A stretch of DNA of 64,000 nucleotides, taken from positions 62,001 to 126,000 of the forward strand of contig OMXO01000006.1 in assembly GCA_900315035.1 (NCBI GenBank). Direction: 5' to 3'. The stretch's first letter is position 1. Each line of letters opens with the position of its first letter. Origin of the DNA: an uncultured Prevotella sp. (GTDB taxonomy: Bacteria; Bacteroidota; Bacteroidia; Bacteroidales; Bacteroidaceae). The notes beneath the pieces were generated by a model. The model did no database searches. It saw only the letters and a program-made list of their open reading frames with translations, and had not been told where the DNA came from. A program made the position numbers and the translations under genes. Below are positions 27,012 through 36,874 of this stretch, piece after piece.

Positions 27012-29648
27012 ATGAAGAAATTAATCATTGCGACCATGCTGCTGGTCACGGCGTCTCATGTGCCGGCCCAGCAGAAGTATCCGTGGCAGAACCCCGACCT
27101 GCCCACGGCTGAACGAGTAGAAAACCTCATTTCCATGCTGACGCCCGAAGAGAAAGTAGGACTGATGATGAACAAGAGCATCTCCGTCGATCGGCTCGGC
27201 ATCCCCTCTTACAACTGGTGGAGCGAGGCCTGTCACGGCGTGCGACAGGGCGGCTACACCGTCTTCCCCCAGCCCATCGGCATGGCAGCCGCCTTCAGCG
27301 AGAAGCTCATCTATGACGTGTTCAGTGCCGTGAGCGATGAGGCCCGTGCCAACTGGAACCGTTCCGACCACAACATCTTCAATGTGCCCATGGGCGTGGT
27401 CTATTATCCCGGCAACCCCGAGCTCAGTTTCTGGTGCCCTAACGTCAACATCTTCCGCGACCCCCGCTGGGGACGTGGCCAGGAGACCTGTGGCGAAGAC
27501 CCCTACATGAATGCCGTCCTCGGCGTCCAGACCGTCCTCGGCATGCAACAGCCCCAAAAAACCTCAAACCTCCAATCTCAAACCTCAAACCTCAAACCTC
27601 AAACCCTCTACAAGACCCACGCCTGCGCCAAGCACTACGCCGTCCACAGCGGTCCCGAGCCTCTGCGCCACTCCATGAACGTCGAGCCTACCAACCGCGA
27701 CCTCTGGGAGACCTACCTCCCTGCCTTCAAGGCACTGGTCAAGAAGGGCGATGTGCGCGAGGTGATGTGCGCCTACCAGCGTTTCGAGGGTAAGCCCTGC
27801 TGCACCAGCGACCGTCTGCTCATCGATATCCTGCGCAACAAGTGGGGTTACGACGGACTCGTGGTCACCGACTGCGATGCCATCAACAATTTCTTCAATA
27901 AAGGTCAGCATGAGACGCATCCCGATCCCCTCTCAGCCTCAGTCGATGCCGTGCTCAATGGCACCGACCTCGAGTGCGGCAAGGTGTTCATGGTACTTAC
28001 CGACGCCCTGAAGAAAGGTCTCATCAAGGAGAGCGACCTCGACCAGCATCTGCGCAAGACGCTCACCGGCCGCTTCGAACTGGGCATGTTCGACCCTGCC
28101 GACCGCATCCCCTGGTCAAAGATCAGTCCCGAAGTCATCAGTTGCGAAGCCTTCGATGCCCTCGCCACCCAGGCAGCCCGCGAGTCGATGGTCCTGTTAG
28201 AGAACCATGATGTCCTGCCCCTGTCAAAGAGTCTGAAGACCATCGCCGTGCTCGGTCCTAACGCCGATGATACCGCCATGCTCAACGGCAACTACGGCGG
28301 CACACCGACCGAGGCTCACACCCACTCCCTGCTCGAAGGCATCAAGGCCGCCGTGCCCGGTGCCAACATCATCTATCGCAAGGCCTGCGAACTCAACGAC
28401 GAGTATAACACCTTCCACCACCTGCCCGACTTCAACGGCGGCAAGGGCGTGAAAGTAGAGTTCTGGAACAACCGCAATCTGCAGGGCGAGCCTGTCAAGA
28501 CCGGCTACTACAACGAGCTCAACTTCTCAACCTTCGGTGCCTGGGGCTTTGCCGAGGGTGTCAACAGCGACTCCGTCTCCGTCCGCATCAGCGGCCAGTA
28601 CAAGTCCACCTTCACCGGTGAGATGAAATACACCCTGACCACCGACAACGGCTATATCCTCCGCGTCAACGGCACCGTCGTCGAAGAGGCTCAGCCCGGA
28701 GGTCGCCGCTTCTTCGGCTTCGGTCGCAAGGTCGAATACAAGTCATTCCCCGTCGAGGCCGGCAAGACCTACGATGTCGAGATTGAGTACCGTCGCGGCA
28801 ACGGTCAGTTCGCCATGCTCCGTGGCGATATCTGCGAACGCGTCCTCGCCGACTTCACCGACCTCGCCAAAGAGGTCAGCACGGCCGATGCCATCATCAT
28901 CATCGGTGGTATCTCAGCCCAGATGGAAGGCGAAGGTGGCGACAAGGCCGACATCGAACTTCCCAAGGTGCAGCAGATGCTCCTACAGGCCATGCACGCC
29001 ACGGGCCGTCCCGTCGTCTTCGTCAACTGCTCCGGTTCCGCCATCGCCTTTGGTAGCGTCAAAGGTCAGTACGATGCCCTCCTCCAGGCCTGGTATCCCG
29101 GTCAGGGCGGAGCCAAGGCACTGGCCGACGTGCTCTTCGGCGATTACAACCCCGGCGGTAAACTGCCCGTCACCTTCTATACCTCCACCAACGACCTGCC
29201 CGACTTCCTCGACTACCGCATGGAGAACCGCACCTACCGCTACTTCCGTGGCGAGGCCCAATACCCCTTCGGCTATGGTCTCTCCTACACCTCTTTTAAT
29301 ATAGGTAAGGGCAAACTCTCCGCATCCTCGATGAAGGCCGATGGCAAGGTCACCCTGACCGTCCCCGTCACCAACACCGGCAAGCGCGAGGGCACCGAGA
29401 CCGTCCAGGTCTATGTCAAGGCCCTCGACAATCCCTCAGCCCCCATCAAGAGTCTGAAGGGCTTCCAGAAACTGTCACTCGCAGCAGGTCAGACAGCCAC
29501 CGCCACCATCACCCTCGATGGTGAGGCCTTCGAGTATTACGACGAGTCGATCGACGAACTCTCCACCCGTCCCGGCCGTTACCAGATACTCTACGGCACC
29601 TCCTCGTTAGACCGCGATCTACAGTCGCTCCCCTTCACCGTCAAGTAA
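27012..29648 (+). CDS. GH3 glycoside hydrolase with PA14-like insert
   Basis: An 878-residue secreted protein (signal peptide ending near SHVPAQ). The N-terminal TIM-barrel (about 25-370) holds the nucleophile Asp in LVVTDCDAI and the KHYAVHSGPE loop of Bacteroidota beta-xylosidase/beta-glucosidase. A PA14-like domain (about 470-600) interrupts the second alpha/beta domain. A fibronectin-III-like domain ends the protein. It likely cleaves xylo- or gluco-oligosaccharides in the periplasm. A 7-bp repeat encodes an odd linker (KTSNLQSQTSNLKPQTL) near residue 185. No sus genes or other CAZymes are seen beside it. Confidence 0.92.
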   Translation: MKKLIIATMLLVTASHVPAQQKYPWQNPDLPTAERVENLISMLTPEEKVGLMMNKSISVDRLGIPSYNWWSEACHGVRQGGYTVFPQPIGMAAAFSEKLIYDVFSAVSDEARANWNRSDHNIFNVPMGVVYYPGNPELSFWCPNVNIFRDPRWGRGQETCGEDPYMNAVLGVQTVLGMQQPQKTSNLQSQTSNLKPQTLYKTHACAKHYAVHSGPEPLRHSMNVEPTNRDLWETYLPAFKALVKKGDVREVMCAYQRFEGKPCCTSDRLLIDILRNKWGYDGLVVTDCDAINNFFNKGQHETHPDPLSASVDAVLNGTDLECGKVFMVLTDALKKGLIKESDLDQHLRKTLTGRFELGMFDPADRIPWSKISPEVISCEAFDALATQAARESMVLLENHDVLPLSKSLKTIAVLGPNADDTAMLNGNYGGTPTEAHTHSLLEGIKAAVPGANIIYRKACELNDEYNTFHHLPDFNGGKGVKVEFWNNRNLQGEPVKTGYYNELNFSTFGAWGFAEGVNSDSVSVRISGQYKSTFTGEMKYTLTTDNGYILRVNGTVVEEAQPGGRRFFGFGRKVEYKSFPVEAGKTYDVEIEYRRGNGQFAMLRGDICERVLADFTDLAKEVSTADAIIIIGGISAQMEGEGGDKADIELPKVQQMLLQAMHATGRPVVFVNCSGSAIAFGSVKGQYDALLQAWYPGQGGAKALADVLFGDYNPGGKLPVTFYTSTNDLPDFLDYRMENRTYRYFRGEAQYPFGYGLSYTSFNIGKGKLSASSMKADGKVTLTVPVTNTGKREGTETVQVYVKALDNPSAPIKSLKGFQKLSLAAGQTATATITLDGEAFEYYDESIDELSTRPGRYQILYGTSSLDRDLQSLPFTVK
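27563..27604 (+). repeat. Heptanucleotide tandem repeat (CTCAAAC) inside the GH3 gene
   Basis: Six units of seven bases, one degenerate (CTCCAAT). They encode a low-complexity linker before the KHYA loop. Gain or loss of one unit would shift the frame. Confidence 0.8.
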
Positions 29649-29652
29649 GAAA

Positions 29653-29686
29653 GAGGGCTCGCAGTTACATCAACTTGCGAGCCCTT
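29653..29686 (+). terminator. Terminator after the GH3 gene
   Basis: GGGCTCGCA (29655-29663) pairs with TGCGAGCCC (29676-29684), followed by a TC-rich run. It also faces the end of the convergent thioesterase gene. Confidence 0.8.
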
Positions 29687-29699
29687 CTTCTTTTCCTTC

Positions 29700-30455
29700 T
29701 TACCTGAACGTCACCTTACTCCGGCACGTCTCGATCACGTCTCCCGTCGCAGGATCCGTCTTGCAGATCCTCACGCAGTACTCGTTCTCACCCGTCTGTT
29801 CCCGATAGAAACTCAGTTGGTCGCCCTGATGCGCCTCCGCCACATAGGCAATCTCGAAGCGCTTGATGGCGTGCTGCTGATACCAGTCCAGGTTCCACAG
29901 GTCGAGCACGTGCTCGATATACTTCACCGAGTTGATGTGTCCGTTGATATCCACATCATTATAATAGGTGTCGATCGTCCTCACCAGTTCAGCCCCGTCG
30001 CTCATCTTCACGCGACCGCCCTTGTCGATGGGGCACTCCTTGTCCTTCACAATCCAGTTGTTGATCGCCCCGTTGTCAATAGCAAAAATGTCCGTTGGCT
30101 GTCGGCTCTCCGTGTCGATCATCGCCCAGATAGAGCGCCCATAGCCATACACCTTACCCTCATTGTCCACCACGCGGAAGTTTCTCGACGTGAAGTAGCG
30201 CATCGCACTCTCCACCCACGTCTCCACATTAAACTTCGTGTACATCTTCGGCATCTCCTCCATCTCAATTGCCAATCGCGAGAGCACCCACGACCGTTGG
30301 ATGGTCATCAGATACCTCATACCGAAACCGCGGTCCGTCGAGTGGAAGTCCGCCGCGTTCAGCATGTGGTTCCCCAGATGTCCCATAAAGAGCCGCTGCG
30401 AAAAGTCACAGTGAAACGGCTCTGCCATAAACTCATATATTCCTACTTTATCCAT
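29700..30455 (-). CDS. Acyl-ACP thioesterase
   Basis: A 251-residue double hot-dog protein of the acyl-ACP thioesterase family (PF01643), starting at the ATG at 30455. Typical features are MGHLGNHMLNAADFHSTDR near the N-terminus and the second-half catalytic segment NDVDINGHINSVKYIEHVLD (Asn/His). It releases fatty acids from ACP. It normally belongs to the ilv cluster in Bacteroidota, but here its upstream neighbour, 10 bp away, is the giant 2,098-residue repeat gene. No promoter box is seen directly upstream, so expression probably depends on the giant gene or on an internal site. Confidence 0.9.
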   Translation of the reverse strand: MDKVGIYEFMAEPFHCDFSQRLFMGHLGNHMLNAADFHSTDRGFGMRYLMTIQRSWVLSRLAIEMEEMPKMYTKFNVETWVESAMRYFTSRNFRVVDNEGKVYGYGRSIWAMIDTESRQPTDIFAIDNGAINNWIVKDKECPIDKGGRVKMSDGAELVRTIDTYYNDVDINGHINSVKYIEHVLDLWNLDWYQQHAIKRFEIAYVAEAHQGDQLSFYREQTGENEYCVRICKTDPATGDVIETCRSKVTFR

Positions 30456-30465
30456 AATTTCTGAC

Positions 30466-33400
30466 TTAATTTGTAGGTTGTTTACCGACCACGACATTGG
30501 TATTGCCAGTGACATCGGCCTTGTTACCACCGCCATAGACATTGCCGATAATGTTGACACCTTCCACGACGACACCTGTCTGCGGTTGGGCACTGCCTAC
30601 ACCAGTTACAAAATCAATGGTTGACTGGGTACCGATATTCACATGCGTATTACCATCCACCTTGGCAGCATTACCGCCACCATAGACCATACCGATACCG
30701 CCAATCTTATTGGCAGTAAACGCAGGAATGTCAACTGTAATCTGCTGATTAACGATGACCCTTTCACTATCTTCTGTAGTGACATGACCGTCCTTATCAA
30801 GGAAATCACCATTCTCATTCCTTACGAATTCCGAGAAACTGATAGTTCGAGATTCTTTCTGTCGCGTCTGGGCGGCAAATTTACCTTTAACCTCATTAAT
30901 ATTCACATGCGTATCGCCTGTCACCGTCGCCGAGACACCATATCCGCCACCATATACTTCACCAATGCTAGTAAACGATTTGATATTCAGCGTCGGACCA
31001 GTCTGACCATGAGCATCATAAGGTGCTTGGTTACCACCACCATACAGTTGGCCGATGATAATAGGATTACAGCCCGTCTCTTCAACATTCACGGTAATCT
31101 TTCCACCGATTGTTCCGCTAATGTTATTACCGCCAAACACGCGGTCGAAATTACCGTTGGTGATATTCAGCGTCACATCGCCTAAGATATTGGCATCCTC
31201 AGCACCGCCATAGGCCACTTTCAGACCAGGGATACACGACATCAGCAGTTTGGCCTCGCCATCCATAGGAGCACTCTTACCACCACCATAGGCTTCATCA
31301 ACAATAAAATGACAGCCTCCAAGGTCATCAAGCATGGTGACAGCGGTGATACGCACATTACCCTTAGTGTTTGAACCACCAAACACACGGTGAACCCGTC
31401 CACCGACGATGGTTACATTGGCTTCTCCAGAACCATATACATACTCGTTCACGAATTCGTCCGACTGTCGTTGTTCCTTGGTACTATAGGTATCCTCAAC
31501 AGCCGAATAGTTCTTGAATCCCACGTTGGCACCAGGGTTGTCCGAGCCGTCAGGCAGCGCATCCTTACCGTTACCACCGCCGAACACCTCTTCTATCTCA
31601 TACGTACCGTTTACCACTACCGATGTGGCCGGTGTAGAGGCAGCATTACCACCGCCGTAAACCGTACGGATACTCGTCAGGTCACACCCGTCGATGATAA
31701 CGTTTGCCTTAGCATCGTCTGCCGTTGGAATATATGCCGCCAAGTTGCCACCACCATAGACTGCATTCAGATGGTAGTGGTGCTTCGTATCGTCAATGTT
31801 ATCCAGATCTTCGCTGGCTGTGCTCGAATCTCCGTTCGTCTTATAGATGTGTACAGTGGCAATGCCTAAAGGTGTACCATTGACATCGTTACAGCCAAAG
31901 ATGCTGCCATTCACGATACAATTGTCAGGATAGGTTTTGACCTCACCATCCATAACCACTGTTCCGTTGAGTATCACCTCGGTATTTCCCACCGTAGCAT
32001 AATGTTCGTCATCACCCTTACCACCACCGTATACATTATTTGTAACGGTACCGCCTTTCAGGTTTACTTGCGTATCTCCGCCCACATTAGCCTGATTACC
32101 GCCGCCATAGATATTCTGCTGCACCATACCCGACTTCATGTTGACCTCTGTATTGCCTTTGGCATCTGATGAATCACCGCCACCAAAGACGTTACCACCG
32201 ACAACGGTAGTACCATCGATATTCAACGTGGCTTTGCCCGTAACAGTGCCAAGAGCATCAAGTTTCTCTGTCGTATAAAGGATATGGTTATTCTTGTCGA
32301 TAGCCGTTGCCGTAGAATTAACTGTTTCCTTGTGTTCCCAGGTATATTCGTCCGTGCCCGGATATTCGGGTTCAAAATATGCACCTAAGTCTTTATCATA
32401 GAACGGAGCCTTGACGAAACCACCCGTTTTCATGACCAGGACCGTAGGCAGACTGGCAGAATAACCTGCACCAAACACATTGCCAGCCACATGACAATCA
32501 GTCAACGTAGAGGTCACAGGGCCGTCCACCATGCCAAGGCTACCACCGCCATAGAAATTCTGATTAATAGTACATCCCGTCAGCGTAGATGTCACATTGC
32601 GTGTAGTAGCCAGCGAGAAACTGACAAAATCTACCAGTACACGTGCCACATTCTGAGTATTATTAGACATAGGCAGATACTGGGATGTGTAAGATGTTGA
32701 TACACCTTTATAGGTACTATTGTATTCTTGCTTATAGTTGTTGTTAACAAATGTATTCCAATTAGCTTCAGTATAATCTCCTTGAATGTTATTAATATTA
32801 GCCGGAGCAAAACGGCTATATGAGTTACCACCGTAACCACCTCCAAAGTAGGTGTCGAATATACAACCATTGGCTGTGGTGGTTACAGTCTTTCCAGTAT
32901 TCATATCTCCGAACTTAGGTCCTCCGCAGAACAACTTGATATAGCCACCCTCAATGTTTGTGGTGATATTACCCTCTACTGGGTGCGCCGCATTGAAGCC
33001 ACCACCATAGAACTCGTCGATATCTGCATTCTGAACCTGCCAGGTGATATTACCAGTATTGTTGGCACCAAGGGCTTTACCAATCCCCTCCATAGCGGCT
33101 CCGGCAACAACACCAAAGCGACCACCATTGATATAGCACTCCGCATTGTCTTCGTAGTTGCCTACGTCACCACGATAGAGACCTGTCAGATAGAACTCAT
33201 CATAGTCGCCGCCTGTCACGGAAATAGGCGGATGCTTTGATTTTAATTGCTTATCCTGGTGAGTACCACGATGAAACTCCTTGAACCAAACATTACCACC
33301 AACATGGTAATAGGTGGTGTTGTTCGAAGCACCATTATTCTGTCCACTTACCCATTGCTCCATGACACCACCTTGCACGATATATGGCGCAGCAGCACGG

Positions 33401-36400
33401 TTTGTGTTATCATACTCAAATTGGGTAACACGGAATAGCGAGGTGTTAGTAGATTCAAACCAACCCAAAGGCTGAAGAATACCAAAGTTGTATGTACCTG
33501 TTCCGCCTGTCGATTTCTGAGCCATACCGAGTCCTGGCATATTCAGGAAATCCACTCTCACCGCATGTGATGCACTACGAGAGTCGAAACGTAGAATATA
33601 TGAATAATCTGGCTCATTGTCATGGTCAGCATCGATGGACATGATGGAATATGGATAATCTTTGTCACCTGAAGAAACACCTATGTTGTGTACATTACCA
33701 ACAAGCACTATGGCATAATCATATACCTTATGATCGCTATGTTTCCCCAAAGCACCAATTGCATCAGCCACAGTCGTATAGACCAGTTGATCATCTCCAG
33801 CAATGGGATAACTGCTTCCATTGGTATAGATTTCTCCACCACCCACGTTAGGAACACCAAAGGCAGTAGTCATGTTTTGGTTATACACCACATCAGCATG
33901 AGCATCAGCCAAGTAAGCAGCCTTTGCCCAATACGGCTGAATGATGATACCAGTTACGCCTTCTGGCACATCCCAGTAAGCACCTTGGTTGAAGACACGT
34001 CCACTTACGCTATACAAATCCTTTTTGGTACAATGGCGGTCAGCAAAATTAAAGCTTGGTGCATCGGCCGTGCTGGTGCTGAATTCGCCTTCCTCACCAT
34101 CAGTGATACTGACAATCTTCCAGCCGGTCACCACGCGGTTACCTGTGTAGTTCTTCGTACCTACATCATTATAATAAGGTAACTGCACCTTGCCGTAGTT
34201 AAAGTTAAAGTGCTCAAAATCCTTATCTGTGATGTTGAGGGTGAGACTGGGTGTAGTGATAGAGGCTCCATCAGGGGCAGAAAAGACTGCACCACTGCCT
34301 GATTGAATCGTCACCGAAAGTGTACCTAACTTACCACCTTTGTTACGCTCCGTAGTTGTAGGAGCATGTTCTGCATCGATGTTCACCACCGACGGGTATT
34401 TTCCTGGTGTCCTCAAGATAGGATAAGGAGTGGACGTGCCAATCTGCGATGGCAGAAGCACCCACTTCATCATCTCATCCTTATTTTCCGTACTACCCGT
34501 TGCCCACCATGCAGCCAGTTCGCGGTGGCCGTTCAGCAGATGGCGGAAAAATTCGAAGCGCTGCAGGAAGCGTGTTTCGGCACCAAGAGCACAGTTATAG
34601 ACCTTTGCGAGGGTGCTGTTCTGAATGTAGGCAGCTTCCATTCGGAAGTAATTATAGTTACCTACACCCTTATTCTCACCCACATTCGTAATAAGCTTAC
34701 CATTATATATAGGTGCTATCGAGGAACCACTGACTTCCCCATAGAACATACAGTTCATCACCATCGTCTTAAGATTGGTGGCAGTAGTAGCGACATTATT
34801 ATAACCCACAATACCGCCTGCATAATTACCTCCATTCACGTTGGCATAACTGAAACAGTTGATCACGCGCGAACTACCGTCAAGCAAACCGACGATACCA
34901 CCTACATCGCCGCTACCTGTGACAGAGCTACTACAATAAGAAATAGAGGTATAGCCTTTATCATCAGTCACCGCAGTACTGTTAGTTGCCAGCACGCCAC
35001 AATTATAGATGCGGGTATCACCCTTTGCCTCGCCACAGATGGCACCGACATTAGTACCACTGCTGATATTCACATTATCCAGAATCACATTCTTGATAAT
35101 GGCACCTTCAGCATAGCCCACTAGAGGATGATCAAGCCCTGACAACGTCACCAGATTTCCATCAATCGTACCTCTGAAAGGATTTTCTGAAGTACCGATG
35201 GAGGCAGTAGAATTGAAATTTGAACTCAGGATATAAAGACCTGCCATGTTAGTAATCGCATCTGAAGAAGACACCTCGGTGGGAGGCAGAAGCGTGGCTT
35301 CACTGGAGTTAACATAACCCGCTTTTGTGGCAATGGCTCTAATAGCTGTAGCACTGCCTTTGGCAAATGGTTCCGAATAGGGTGTTGACGAAGAAGTGGC
35401 AGGATCTCCATTTGTCGTATAATGGATAGTCGCTCCTTCTGTAGCGCAAGTTATAGAAACATTACCACCACTAACAGAAATGACTGGTCTTTCGCAGACA
35501 GGAAGTTCATAAGTTGTTTCCTTTGAAGGAGAGAAATCGTTTTCACCTTTTGCAATTGCCCTGATAACTGTCATGTTTTCCGTTTGGTCAAAAGTAACGG
35601 AAGTCGTACCTGTGGTTGTTGTTTCCGTGGTTGGAGGGGTGTCATCAGTAGTATAATAGATGGTCGCTCCACTCGTAGCAGTAATAGTAAATGTCCCGTC
35701 GAAATTATTGGTAATGGTAGGACGTACTGGTGTTTCTTCAAAATAGAAATAGGCATTACCATCGTCCGGATGCGTGTACAAACCAATAATTCCTCCACAG
35801 TTCTTAAAACCCGTAGGACCGTTTGTCTTGACGTTATTGCCGTTAAGTTGATTATAGTTATTGGTGTTTACGACCAGGTATATATTATTAGCACCATCTC
35901 TGCCACCAGTTGAGTGAGGCAAAATGTCATAATGACCATCGTCATAGTTTATTTCAAATAAAGCCATATCGCCTAAAGTAGCAAGCGCGGCGGCATCGGC
36001 TACTGTTTCCAAGTGTACACGTGCTCGAGTGTTAGCAGCACCTGGGAGTACTCCGTTGGACACCATATATTTGCCGGTTTTGGCTTGCTTTATGTAATAA
36101 CAACCAGAGTTGAGCTCTTTTTCTACAACCCATACTGCCTTGGTAGCATCGTAGGAACCATTTCTGCATTGATAGGTAGTGAGGAATGGCTGGCCATTAT
36201 CACCACTCTGAACGTTATTGGTTGCAACATAAAAGGCCCACCCTTCCGTGGGACACAGGTAAAAATTTGTGGTGGTATTTGCTTTATCATAGCCTCTACT
36301 TCCAATATAATACGTTCCCGAATAGTCTGTAGTTGACCTCGAAGGCTCACTCCCACCCTTGCTTCCATCAGGAAGGAATTTCGCCTCTTTCACCCACACG

Positions 36401-36762
36401 CCGAAGTTGCTTTCAATGGTAAAGGTATAGGTGCGCTTGTCGGAGGCATTGGCAGGGTCTTTACCCTCCAGGTCGAGCTTCTTGCTGATCTCTGGGTTGG
36501 CGCGGGTACCTGCAGGAGAGATGGTGGCATAGACTTCAATGTCGTCCTTGGTGATGGTATATCCATTGTCGGGTAACACGTCGAGCGTAAATGTCACCTT
36601 ACCGTCCTTCTCATCACCTGGCGTAGCAAGCACCTTACCACCGGTGAAGTTCGGGTCTTTACTTCCATCCTTACCATATGTCACTTCTATAGCTGCTCCT
36701 GCGCCCATGCTGAACATCGTCAGCAGGACGAGGGCAATCAGTCTCATGATTATCTTCTTCAT
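30466..36762 (-). CDS. Giant surface protein 2: CHB_HEX, GLUG and YGGGN repeats
   Basis: A 2,098-residue secreted protein (signal peptide ending near MGAGAAI). Domains in order: an N-terminal beta domain (about 24-120) shared with the 421-residue neighbour; two chitobiase/beta-hexosaminidase-like C-terminal modules (about 347-490, with IYYTTDDTPP and IHYTTNGDPA); GLUG-type repeats (about 520-660, VGGIVGLLDG, AGGIVGYNN); an unassigned region to about 1,250; then about 21 [VIAL][YF]GGGN-type repeats to the end. The repeats look like a beta-solenoid. The protein ends within the repeats (NTNVVVGKQPTN) with no sorting domain, so it may be truncated. It is probably an adhesin. It is last in the pilus locus, next to the acyl-ACP thioesterase. 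Confidence 0.8.
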   Translation of the reverse strand: MKKIIMRLIALVLLTMFSMGAGAAIEVTYGKDGSKDPNFTGGKVLATPGDEKDGKVTFTLDVLPDNGYTITKDDIEVYATISPAGTRANPEISKKLDLEGKDPANASDKRTYTFTIESNFGVWVKEAKFLPDGSKGGSEPSRSTTDYSGTYYIGSRGYDKANTTTNFYLCPTEGWAFYVATNNVQSGDNGQPFLTTYQCRNGSYDATKAVWVVEKELNSGCYYIKQAKTGKYMVSNGVLPGAANTRARVHLETVADAAALATLGDMALFEINYDDGHYDILPHSTGGRDGANNIYLVVNTNNYNQLNGNNVKTNGPTGFKNCGGIIGLYTHPDDGNAYFYFEETPVRPTITNNFDGTFTITATSGATIYYTTDDTPPTTETTTTGTTSVTFDQTENMTVIRAIAKGENDFSPSKETTYELPVCERPVISVSGGNVSITCATEGATIHYTTNGDPATSSSTPYSEPFAKGSATAIRAIATKAGYVNSSEATLLPPTEVSSSDAITNMAGLYILSSNFNSTASIGTSENPFRGTIDGNLVTLSGLDHPLVGYAEGAIIKNVILDNVNISSGTNVGAICGEAKGDTRIYNCGVLATNSTAVTDDKGYTSISYCSSSVTGSGDVGGIVGLLDGSSRVINCFSYANVNGGNYAGGIVGYNNVATTATNLKTMVMNCMFYGEVSGSSIAPIYNGKLITNVGENKGVGNYNYFRMEAAYIQNSTLAKVYNCALGAETRFLQRFEFFRHLLNGHRELAAWWATGSTENKDEMMKWVLLPSQIGTSTPYPILRTPGKYPSVVNIDAEHAPTTTERNKGGKLGTLSVTIQSGSGAVFSAPDGASITTPSLTLNITDKDFEHFNFNYGKVQLPYYNDVGTKNYTGNRVVTGWKIVSITDGEEGEFSTSTADAPSFNFADRHCTKKDLYSVSGRVFNQGAYWDVPEGVTGIIIQPYWAKAAYLADAHADVVYNQNMTTAFGVPNVGGGEIYTNGSSYPIAGDDQLVYTTVADAIGALGKHSDHKVYDYAIVLVGNVHNIGVSSGDKDYPYSIMSIDADHDNEPDYSYILRFDSRSASHAVRVDFLNMPGLGMAQKSTGGTGTYNFGILQPLGWFESTNTSLFRVTQFEYDNTNRAAAPYIVQGGVMEQWVSGQNNGASNNTTYYHVGGNVWFKEFHRGTHQDKQLKSKHPPISVTGGDYDEFYLTGLYRGDVGNYEDNAECYINGGRFGVVAGAAMEGIGKALGANNTGNITWQVQNADIDEFYGGGFNAAHPVEGNITTNIEGGYIKLFCGGPKFGDMNTGKTVTTTANGCIFDTYFGGGYGGNSYSRFAPANINNIQGDYTEANWNTFVNNNYKQEYNSTYKGVSTSYTSQYLPMSNNTQNVARVLVDFVSFSLATTRNVTSTLTGCTINQNFYGGGSLGMVDGPVTSTLTDCHVAGNVFGAGYSASLPTVLVMKTGGFVKAPFYDKDLGAYFEPEYPGTDEYTWEHKETVNSTATAIDKNNHILYTTEKLDALGTVTGKATLNIDGTTVVGGNVFGGGDSSDAKGNTEVNMKSGMVQQNIYGGGNQANVGGDTQVNLKGGTVTNNVYGGGKGDDEHYATVGNTEVILNGTVVMDGEVKTYPDNCIVNGSIFGCNDVNGTPLGIATVHIYKTNGDSSTASEDLDNIDDTKHHYHLNAVYGGGNLAAYIPTADDAKANVIIDGCDLTSIRTVYGGGNAASTPATSVVVNGTYEIEEVFGGGNGKDALPDGSDNPGANVGFKNYSAVEDTYSTKEQRQSDEFVNEYVYGSGEANVTIVGGRVHRVFGGSNTKGNVRITAVTMLDDLGGCHFIVDEAYGGGKSAPMDGEAKLLMSCIPGLKVAYGGAEDANILGDVTLNITNGNFDRVFGGNNISGTIGGKITVNVEETGCNPIIIGQLYGGGNQAPYDAHGQTGPTLNIKSFTSIGEVYGGGYGVSATVTGDTHVNINEVKGKFAAQTRQKESRTISFSEFVRNENGDFLDKDGHVTTEDSERVIVNQQITVDIPAFTANKIGGIGMVYGGGNAAKVDGNTHVNIGTQSTIDFVTGVGSAQPQTGVVVEGVNIIGNVYGGGNKADVTGNTNVVVGKQPTN

Positions 36763-36799
36763 GTCTCCTTTAGATACTCAATACTATAAATTCCAACTA

Positions 36800-36873
36800 T
36801 TACTTGATAACGACCTTGAGCTTCGCTCGAGCTCGTTCACGTTCGGAAGAATTCGAGCAAGCTCGATTCTTCC
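36800..36873 (-). other. Vestigial C-terminal sorting tail and hairpin in the 36763-36874 gap
   Basis: On the minus strand 36800-36823 reads AKLKVVIK and then a stop, nearly the same as the end of the 421-residue protein (GKKVVIK). It lacks any upstream frame, so it looks like the end of a deleted gene copy. An imperfect 13-bp stem lies at 36845-36873. No other gene is seen. Confidence 0.5.
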
Positions 36874-36874
36874 C

